From Symbiodinium natans (taxonomy: Eukaryota; Sar; Dinophyceae; Suessiales; Symbiodiniaceae): DNA of 37,500 bases. This document shows positions 30,953 to 37,500 of the stretch, one piece after another. The stretch is from positions 235,857 to 273,356 of the forward strand of contig CAJNDS010002438.1 of NCBI GenBank assembly GCA_905221605.1. Reading direction: 5' to 3'. The position numbers were made by a program, and so were the translations under genes. Each line of letters opens with the position of its first letter. The stretch's first letter is position 1. The notes below the pieces were generated by a model that made no database searches, was not told the origin of the DNA, and saw nothing but the letters and a program-made list of their open reading frames with translations.

Positions 30953-31261
30953 CGTTTCTGGGAACTTTTCTTCGGCATCGTGCGGACCGGCTTCATAGCT
31001 TCTCCATGACGCCAGACATCAAAGTACTGCCCAAAGGACTCTTATGTTAATAATCGTTGTGATGGGATAGGTGATATTTTTGTATATTGTAATACTATGA
31101 CATTACTATGAAATTATGATCGCCTTGTATTAATACATTGTTGCTTTATTTTTGCTGTTGGTTCATGTGGCAGCAGCACTCCGAGCGGTGAAACTGAACG
31201 TGAGCATCTCCCCGACGGCCTGTGAGGAACACGGAAACGGGCTTCTGCCATTGCAGAATCG

Positions 31262-32461
31262 TCACAGCGCCTCCTGCAGAACCTCGACGTGGCCGTGACT
31301 TGTCGTGAGATCACTCGCCGTCGCCACAGCCTCGCCGATGTCAGGATCCAGGCTTCCTAAGCCCATGGTGGGATTCAGAAGTAGGGACCTCTGCTTCTCC
31401 TTGGTCACATTCTCCAAGACGTCCACAAAGTTGGTATGGAAGTCTACTAAGCTAATGTCATTTATGTCTTCGCCGAAAGGGTTTTCCAGCTCTTTGGCCA
31501 CCTCGTTGAGACACCAAATGCTAGCATAAAGGAAAAAGCAAAGAACAGGCCCTGCGATGGGCGAGCCAGTGAACACCACGACGTATACCGGAATGAGAAC
31601 TGAAAAAGAGGCCAGAAGCAAGCCTAACAGCTGCGCAAATGGCAATGGGAAAGGTACGTCGGCGATTTTCAGGCAGTTGTTGTATCCGAGCATGCCGTTC
31701 GAGAGCTCTTGGTACATTCGGGACTGAATGGGCGGAGCAATGTCGAAGTGCTTCATCACATCGGCAAGATCCCAAATGATCCAGTACATCACTGTCGACA
31801 CTGGGTCGTTGGACTGCTCCAAGAGCTCCAACTGCTGGCGGGAAGGCATCTCAAAGATCACATACACGCTTTCATTCGCATCCTTTCGGTTAAAATCCTT
31901 CCACTCCACCATCTGAGGCAGATCAAAGAGCTTCGTCTCCTTGTATATGCGCATCGCCGCCCGCGTTTTGGCCCACCTGGACCTCATGTCTTCTATCTGC
32001 TGGTTGTCTCCAGTGTGAAGACGATCTGCAGCCACCATGCTGAGAATCGCGAAGTTGGTCTTCACCCTCCTCTGCTTCAGCTGGATGCTTTCAGCTTTCT
32101 TGCTATCTCCTTTGCTCACGGCGGCCAGACGTGTCACCTCCGCAAAAGCCTGGAACTGTGTGAAGGTATCCGTCCACTTGCTGTACATGATGTGAAGCTG
32201 GGTAACGGCCTCCCAATACCTATTCCAGGCAAGCTGTGTCCTGAACACGATCGCGAAAGTCACGCCGGCCCCCAACGCTTGAAAGCCGTAGTGGTGATAA
32301 ACTGATGGGGCGTATTCCCAGCCCGTGTCTCTGAGATATTGGCAAAGCCCACCCACCAATGCGATGATTATACTTCCAAGAAGTGTATCCCACCGGTAGA
32401 AGACACTGCCATGTAACTGCAGAAGCAGCCAAAAGCTACTTTTGTTGTAGTAGAGCAACAT
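31262..32461 (-). CDS. Bestrophin-family anion channel
   Basis: The 399-residue product matches the bestrophin/UPF0187 family of pentameric chloride/bicarbonate channels. The start MLLYYNKSSFWLLLQLHGSV fits the usual N-terminus with the first amphipathic segment and SVxYR-W. FRTQLAWNRYWEA (73-85) is the family's FRTN-x-x-YDR-W-W-E motif. VPFPLPFAQLL (269-279) corresponds to the pore-lining second half-site, and ENPFGEDINDI (326-336) is the diagnostic acidic E-x-PFG-x-D-x-ND cluster that binds calcium in animal bestrophins. Hydrophobic helices lie at about 28-46, 60-74, 272-300 and 301-318. The ATG at 32461 is preferred over an in-frame TTG at 32485. No intron is needed. Algal bestrophins at thylakoids help supply inorganic carbon, but I see no clear targeting peptide here, so location is open. 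Confidence 0.88.
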   Translation of the reverse strand: MLLYYNKSSFWLLLQLHGSVFYRWDTLLGSIIIALVGGLCQYLRDTGWEYAPSVYHHYGFQALGAGVTFAIVFRTQLAWNRYWEAVTQLHIMYSKWTDTFTQFQAFAEVTRLAAVSKGDSKKAESIQLKQRRVKTNFAILSMVAADRLHTGDNQQIEDMRSRWAKTRAAMRIYKETKLFDLPQMVEWKDFNRKDANESVYVIFEMPSRQQLELLEQSNDPVSTVMYWIIWDLADVMKHFDIAPPIQSRMYQELSNGMLGYNNCLKIADVPFPLPFAQLLGLLLASFSVLIPVYVVVFTGSPIAGPVLCFFLYASIWCLNEVAKELENPFGEDINDISLVDFHTNFVDVLENVTKEKQRSLLLNPTMGLGSLDPDIGEAVATASDLTTSHGHVEVLQEAL

Positions 32462-33188
32462 GGCCTCAGACACAAGATGACACAACCATTTTCAGGTTGG
32501 CCGCTGGTACTTCTGACCGTTCCGGAAGTGAAACGCGGCGCAGACCCAACTACTCGCAAGTCACTATTTAATAGCGAAGTCGAGATCAACTGAGACTTCT
32601 TCTGATAGGTGTCAGTTGTTGGTATAGCTATGGCTTGTAGTACCGACCACGCGCGTAACCTGAAAGGTGGCCGTCAAGCAAGGATAATTAAGCTGGAAGT
32701 TGATGACATGTCTTGAAGAGCCTTCACCGGACACTGGGACTGGGCTTGGCAGCGACTCCCTCCAGCCAAAGCAGTGGCAGGCAGCGTCATGAAGGCAAAC
32801 ATGCACCAATCTTTCTGACATGGCCTTTCGGTGCTCCTTCCGTGGGAACACGTTAGAAAAAAAAAACATCAGTCCAATGGGTTCGAACTGCAAGCCCGGG
32901 AAGCCGAAGAACGATTCTAGGGCTCATGCGGGGCAAGCGACGCAGCTGCCAACGCCTGCTGGTGAAGCTCAGCAGGTCTGCGTCTTCTGCTCCACAGGTA
33001 TTGAGTCCACAAGCCACGTGCAAACATGGGTTCACTGTTCGGCATGACCTGCTGGCCATACATTCTCGCCGTGTTTCCATGGTGGTCACGTAGCTCCACA
33101 ATCCTTAGGGAAATTTGCTGAAGCGAAGGGTAGCCCCACAGTTTGGAAGGGCGAGCGATGGGCAAATGATAACCATATGTCATATAAT

Positions 33189-33579
33189 ACATATATACAT
33201 ATATACATATATACATATATACATATATACATATATACATATATACATATATACATATATACATATATACATATATACATATACACATATACACATATAT
33301 AACAATACACATATATATATATATAAACATTAAACAAATAGAATATGATACAGTATAGTAAATTTGTATCGTATGAATCCTGCTTCATGCCCTCTGCTAA
33401 AGGCGCCGCAATGTACTCAGGGCCTCGCTGCTTCCCGGCGCGCGCAGACAGCCAATTTAGCACCTGACGCTGAGTGCCTCCCTTGTATATATGTATATAT
33501 GTATATATGTATATATGTATATATGTATATATGTATATATGTATATATGTATAATATGTATATATGTATATATGTATAT
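33189..33579. repeat. Inverted pair of 8-bp AT microsatellites
   Basis: (ACATATAT)n at 33189-33282 and its reverse complement (ATATATGT)n at 33485-33579 face each other across about 200 bp of unique sequence. They could fold into a long stem. Tyr/Ile-rich frames across them are artefacts. Confidence 0.85.
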
Positions 33580-33647
33580 CTGAATATTTGTATATACGTA
33601 TGTGTGGCTTGACATAACCAAGCAGACTCGCCGCACTGGTCATTTTC

Positions 33648-34755
33648 TTTCTTTTGAGCACTTGCCCCATGACTTTATGCACCAGCAGGCGGCAGCCAGA
33701 ATAGCCCCGCAGACAGCAGCTTGTGACCGCTGCGGGGTCATCCCAGATGCTTCGCACCTGAAGGATCTTCGAAAACATCAACCAGCCTGTCTGTATCTGG
33801 TATGCTATGCAGCTATGCATCTAGGCATGGCAGTGGGCGGTGAGTGCTTGGGAGAAAAACCTACTCCTTTCCTTACTTTGCCCAGCAGCTCTCTGCAAGC
33901 CCAGCCAGAGTTCCGTGATCCCGCTCCGATGCATTCTTAAGAAAAAAGTTTGGGGCTCTGACGCTCTTGACTTGCCATAGGTGTGGGGGATGTTGTGGGC
34001 CACTCAGAAACTGAAGCTGGCGCTGAATTCAGCAGCAAGAGCGCGCCCAGAAAAGTTTAGAGCGCTCTCTGCTGTGAAAGGCACACAAAACCGAACATAA
34101 TCACGCGCACAAAAGCTCGTTTTGCTCTTCGACAGTCAGCAAAGACCAGCACTTCATGAGGCTACAATTAGTACCTGTTGACCTTCGCCATTTTCAGCAA
34201 AAGAAGCTTTCTGCGCCAAGCACGCTTACAGCGCAGTCGCTTACAGCTCAGTCACTTTCGGCTCAGTCGCTTTGGTCTTGGCGGTGGCGGTGCGGCGTTG
34301 GACCAGCCAGGGCCGTGACTCCAGGGCAGCAGGACGCCTCGATTTGCGAAGGTGGGTGCGCTTCTTACCGACTCGGACATCCTTCGTGTCGGCTTGGATA
34401 AGTGAGCCGGGAAGGCGCAGGCACTGGGAGTAGTGCTCATTGCCCCAAACGCAGGTCAGGCCCTCCACGCAGCAGCTGGAGCCGGTCCAACCCGCACCGC
34501 CACACTGCTGCCAAATCTGCGCGCAGGACCCTGGGCTGGCTTCATCCATGGCGCACTGCGAGTACTTGGAGTCCTTGTACTCACACGTCAGCCCTGATAC
34601 GCAGCAGCTGCTGCCCATGTAGTTCGCGTCCCCTCCACACTGGTCATGTAGCTGGCCACACGAGGAATGAAGTGGATGAGATGTTGTAGTGACGGGCCCT
34701 CCTGCCAGACGCAGGCAGACGTAGCCATCCAAACTGATGCTCGCCGAGACGGGGT
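33648..34755. repeat. Tandem duplication, first copy (partner 36477-37500)
   Basis: This block, covering the 3' flank and 3' coding part of the LPMO-like gene, recurs at 36477-37500. The offset is 2832 bp at the left and 2745 bp after an 87-bp block (33926-34012) present only here. Reading by eye, I found three substitutions and a 4-bp indel in the left part and four substitutions across about 740 bp in the right part. Head-to-tail arrays of near-identical genes are typical of dinoflagellates. Confidence 0.9.
34239..34255. repeat. 17-bp inverted repeat partner at the LPMO-like stop codon
   Basis: CGCTTACAGCTCAGTCA here overlaps the end of the coding region. Its exact reverse complement, TGACTGAGCTGTAAGCG, is at 36391-36407 in the 5' leader of the same gene. 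The second array copy repeats it at 36984-37000. Confidence 0.6.
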
Positions 34756-36334
34756 GTGTCCACAGTTCGCACCTCTTCCCGATATTCTCAATTCCATGAC
34801 ATCCCGCGGTCGCCAGGCAGCGCGCCTTGCACTCATCCAAGGAGTCCACGCTCACGACCGTGAAGTAGGAGGCGTCATTGTCTCCAGCATGATCTCCACG
34901 GCATGCGCGGTTCACACCTCCATCCACAGGCTCAAAGCCATCCGAGGAGGTGGCGGTTGTTGCCGGCACAGTTGTGGTTGTCGCACTGATTGTGGTGGTG
35001 TAGATGGGAGTTGTTGTCGCGCTGATTGTGGTCGTGTAGATGGGAGTGGTCGTCGCAGTCGTTGCCATGGTCGTCGGAGCCATCGTCGTCGCAGGAGTGG
35101 TGGTGGGTGGGGTGTTCGCCAGCCACTTGCCATTGCAGGTGCCTTCGCAATTGGCCTTAGACTCCCAGCAGTACCCGCTCCCTTCACAACCCTTGTTGGC
35201 GTCCCAATAGCAGCAGCCGTCCGTAGGCGATGTGGTTGACACCATGGTAGTGGTTGATGTTGCCGACGGCGTGGTCGAAAAGACAGGCGTGCAGCCAACG
35301 GGGAGGCCGTCCCATGATGCGGCCTCTGAGCACATCTCTTTCGAGGCACCCAGGACAGGGCAAATCATATTGTCGGCTGTGGCTGCCCCAGCACAGGCGC
35401 CAGGGTTACTGGGATCCCACGCCGTGCACTCACAGAAGCCAAAGGTGCCTACATTTGCCGTTGGGGTGAACACGACCAGGTTCGGGCTTCCCGTGGCGTC
35501 GGATCCGAAGCTGTCTGCGGCACTCAGGCAGCAAGAATTTGAATTCCACGCATGGTAGATGTCAGTCTTGGACTGGTAGTAGACCTTGGTTCCTGCGGGT
35601 ACTGTGACGTCCCAGCAAACTCGGCCATCCTTCTCCTCCCGGGGGGTGCGCTCCAGCGTGCGCCCTGCGGGCTCGGTCCAGATGCACTCGGGGCTCGCAG
35701 TCGTGGTGGTGGTCGTGCCAATCGCCGTGGTGGTGGCCGCCCCGCCCACGATGTCGACGTCCACGCAAGACACGAATATTTCGTCCGTGTACTTGCATAT
35801 CCAGAGCCAACGGACCGTCACGGGGCCCGAGGGCATGTCCGCCGGAAGATTCACGGTCTGAGGGAACCAGGAACCGGACTTCCAGTGGTCGTCCTGGTTG
35901 CTGGCATCCCAGTATGCATGGACGTCTGTCCAGTCGTTGAGAGGCCGGGACCTGAAGCACTCTTCCGTCTGGGCTTCGGAGTGCGGGCAATAATCGAAGA
36001 TGGCCTCACCGTTGTGGTCGGCATCCAACACAATGGTTGCTTCCATCGTGCCACCAGCCGTGTAGTGTGGCTCAGCAGGAGCCGTAGCAACAGCGTAGTT
36101 GTTGTAATTGCTTGAAGGATACGGAGCATCGCCTATTTGAGAGCCGAGGCAAGGTGACGACGGTTCAGCATCGCGGTTGACAACGCCAGAAGGGTTTGTG
36201 ACAGGCTGGTGCTCGCCCACGCACCAGGGACAGTACTGCTGACCCGAGACGAGGCGGGGCAGCGGCTTGGTGAGGGCCCCGTGCCCAAAAGCTCCGAGAA
36301 GCATAGACATCACCAGCACGTGCTCGAACTTCAT
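34241..36334 (-). CDS. Secreted LPMO-like protein with PAN-like and two CBM1 modules
   Basis: The 697-residue product begins with a signal peptide (1-17) ending LLGAFG|HG, so the mature chain would start with His18, as required for the copper histidine brace of lytic polysaccharide monooxygenases. A second brace histidine fits LDADHNGEAIF (His107), and EIFVSCVDVDI (185-195) resembles the F-R-x-C-A-D-I end of AA15-type LPMOs. After a Thr-rich linker comes a Cys-rich domain I do not recognise (217-349) and a short Cys module (373-404, CCYWD...CNGKW). A second Thr-rich linker with two copies of PIYTTTISATTT follows, then a PAN/apple-like domain (477-542). Two fungal-type cellulose-binding CBM1 modules (559-594 and 604-638, each with QCGG...GSSCC...GLTC...YSQC) precede a basic tail. 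It would oxidatively cleave or bind cellulose, perhaps thecal cellulose or algal prey walls. The gene is intronless, with a spliced-leader relic in its leader. Confidence 0.8.
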   Translation of the reverse strand: MKFEHVLVMSMLLGAFGHGALTKPLPRLVSGQQYCPWCVGEHQPVTNPSGVVNRDAEPSSPCLGSQIGDAPYPSSNYNNYAVATAPAEPHYTAGGTMEATIVLDADHNGEAIFDYCPHSEAQTEECFRSRPLNDWTDVHAYWDASNQDDHWKSGSWFPQTVNLPADMPSGPVTVRWLWICKYTDEIFVSCVDVDIVGGAATTTAIGTTTTTTASPECIWTEPAGRTLERTPREEKDGRVCWDVTVPAGTKVYYQSKTDIYHAWNSNSCCLSAADSFGSDATGSPNLVVFTPTANVGTFGFCECTAWDPSNPGACAGAATADNMICPVLGASKEMCSEAASWDGLPVGCTPVFSTTPSATSTTTMVSTTSPTDGCCYWDANKGCEGSGYCWESKANCEGTCNGKWLANTPPTTTPATTMAPTTMATTATTTPIYTTTISATTTPIYTTTISATTTTVPATTATSSDGFEPVDGGVNRACRGDHAGDNDASYFTVVSVDSLDECKARCLATAGCHGIENIGKRCELWTHPVSASISLDGYVCLRLAGGPVTTTSHPLHSSCGQLHDQCGGDANYMGSSCCVSGLTCEYKDSKYSQCAMDEASPGSCAQIWQQCGGAGWTGSSCCVEGLTCVWGNEHYSQCLRLPGSLIQADTKDVRVGKKRTHLRKSRRPAALESRPWLVQRRTATAKTKATEPKVTEL

Positions 36335-36390
36335 CGCTCAATGCCGAAGGCCTTCCCGGCAGGTGCGGGTCTGGGCACAAGGTGAGCTGC

Positions 36391-36407
36391 TGACTGAGCT
36401 GTAAGCG
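36391..36407. repeat. 17-bp inverted repeat partner in the LPMO-like 5' leader
   Basis: TGACTGAGCTGTAAGCG, the exact reverse complement of 34239-34255. It adjoins the spliced-leader relic on its 3' side. Confidence 0.6.
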
Positions 36408-36408
36408 G

Positions 36409-36426
36409 CTTCAAAATGGCTCCGGT
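36409..36426 (-). promoter_or_regulatory. Relict dinoflagellate spliced leader in the 5' leader
   Basis: On the minus strand the bases read ACCGGAGCCATTTTGAAG. The known DinoSL reads D-CCGTAGCCATTTTG-GCTC-AAG. The relic matches with one substitution (T to G) and loss of GCTC, leaving 17 identities over 18 bases, on the sense strand 75 nt upstream of the ATG at 36334. Genomic relics like this arise when a trans-spliced mRNA is reverse-transcribed and reinserted. Confidence 0.7.
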
Positions 36427-36476
36427 TGTGTTTTTTGCTGCCAGCCCTCTAGCCACAGCACTGCAGGGTAACTTTT

Positions 36477-36985
36477 TTCTTTTGAGCACGAGCTTGCCCC
36501 ATGACTTTATGCACCAGCAGGCGGCAGCCAGAATAGCCCCGCAGACAGAAGCTTGTGACCGCTGCGGGATCATCCCAGATGCTTCGCACCTGAAGGATCT
36601 TCGAAAACATCAACCAGCCTGTCTGTATCTGGTATGCTATGCAGCTATGCATCTAGGCATGGCAGTGGGCGGTGAGTGCTTGGGAGAAAAACCTACTCCT
36701 TTCCTTACTTTGCCCAGCAGCCCTCTGCAAGCCCAGCCAGAGTTCCGTGATCCCGCTGAAGCTGGCGCTGAATTCAGCAGCAAGAGCGCGCCCAGAAAAG
36801 TTTAGAGCGCTCTCTGCTGTGAAAGGCACACAAAACCGAACATAATCACGCGCACAAAAGCTCGTTTTGCTCTTCGACAGTCAGCAAAGACCAGCACTTC
36901 ATGAGGCTACAATTAGTACCTGTTGACCTTCGCCATTTTCAGCAAAAGAAGCTTTCTGCGCCAAGCTCGCTTACAGCGCAGTCGC
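36477..36985. repeat. Tandem duplication, second copy, 3' flank
   Basis: Matches 33648-34240 minus the 87-bp block. It forms the spacer between the two array members together with the unique 36335-36476 leader region. Confidence 0.9.
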
Positions 36986-37500
36986 TTACAGCTCAGTCAC
37001 TTTCGGCTCAGTCGCTTTGGTCTTGGCGGTGGCGGTGCGGCGTTGGACCAGCCAGGGCCGTGACTCCAGGGCAGCAGGACGCCTCGATTTGCGAAGGTGG
37101 GTGCGCTTCTTACCGACTCGGACATCCTTCGTGTCGGCTTGGATAAGTGAGCCGGGAAGGCGCAGGCACTGGGAGTAGTGCTCATTGCCCCAAACGCAGG
37201 TCAGGCCCTCCACGCAGCAGCTGGAGCCGGTCCAACCCGCACCGCCACACTGCTGCCAAATCTGCGCGCAGGACCCTGGGCTGGCTTCATCCATGACGCA
37301 CTGCGAGTACTTGGAGTCCTTGTACTCACACGTCAGCCCTGATACGCAGCAGCTGCTGCCCATGTAGTTCGCGTCCCCTCCACACTGGTCATGTAGCTGG
37401 CCACACGAGGAATGAAGTGGATGAGATGTTGTAGTGACGGGCCCTCCTGCCAGACGCAGGCAGACGTAGCCATCCAAACTGATGCTCGCCCCGACGGGGT
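36986..37500 (-). CDS. LPMO-like/CBM1 protein, second array copy, 5' part outside window
   Basis: This is the C-terminal ~170 codons of a second copy of the gene at 34241-36334: the end of the PAN-like domain, both CBM1 modules and the basic tail. It is open to the right edge, so the frame continues outside the window. It differs from the first copy by an Ala-to-Val change between the two CBM1 modules and by a change at the extreme right end (Ser to Gly in the PAN-like domain). Its 3' flank (36477-36985) lacks the 87-bp block seen in the first copy. Confidence 0.85.
   Translation of the reverse strand, partial: PVGASISLDGYVCLRLAGGPVTTTSHPLHSSCGQLHDQCGGDANYMGSSCCVSGLTCEYKDSKYSQCVMDEASPGSCAQIWQQCGGAGWTGSSCCVEGLTCVWGNEHYSQCLRLPGSLIQADTKDVRVGKKRTHLRKSRRPAALESRPWLVQRRTATAKTKATEPKVTEL

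Noticed and set aside
33602-33940. A plus-strand frame (with a 129-codon counterpart at 36416-36805) shared by both array copies
   Set aside because: Sharing simply reflects about 99% identical DNA. Of the differences, those in this frame change amino acids, so there is no sign of coding constraint, and it is antisense to the LPMO-like 3' flank.

Overview
The window looks like nuclear DNA of a dinoflagellate, probably a Symbiodiniaceae-type alga. Four things point there. (1) Interstitial arrays of the TTTAGGG/CCCTAAA telomere-type heptamer occur throughout. (2) Confident genes are sparse, have long single-exon reading frames, and all lie on the minus strand. (3) One pair of genes forms a near-identical head-to-tail tandem array. 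(4) An 18-nt relic of the dinoflagellate spliced leader (DinoSL) lies in the 5' leader of one gene. No bacterial-style operons, rRNA, tRNA or CRISPR were seen.

Layout. 1-2,300: degenerate CCCTAAA-like and other simple repeats. 2,300-3,200: weak minus-strand exon-like stretches with coiled-coil character. 4,022-7,038: two tandem minus-strand genes, an FkbM-like methyltransferase homologue downstream of a secreted or lumenal GT4-type glycosyltransferase. They could act on the same glycan pathway, but that is inference. 7,200-15,600: mostly non-coding, with simple repeats, foldback elements and a few possible exons. 15,700-21,750: a dense patchwork of interstitial telomeric arrays in both orientations, hairpins, a ~185-bp inverted duplication and a ~100-bp tandem repeat. 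22,500-23,975: a multi-pass membrane protein with a TIR/HET-like module, probably with upstream exons. 25,000-31,000: repeat-rich, with MITE-like foldback elements, one having a perfect 8-bp target duplication. 31,262-32,461: a bestrophin-type anion channel. 33,650-37,500: a tandem array of a secreted LPMO-like protein carrying a PAN/apple-like module and two CBM1 cellulose-binding modules. One copy is complete and the next is cut by the window edge.

The most interesting observations are: the spliced-leader relic upstream of the intronless LPMO-like gene, pointing to a processed-cDNA origin followed by tandem duplication; a 7-copy TTTAGGG array flanked by a 6-bp duplication, with two uninterrupted relatives of the insertion site nearby; a T-run/GCCACCCGCCTAG motif repeatedly found next to telomeric arrays; and a MITE family with an 8-bp duplication. 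All comparisons were made by eye, and family assignments rest on recognised motifs rather than searches.
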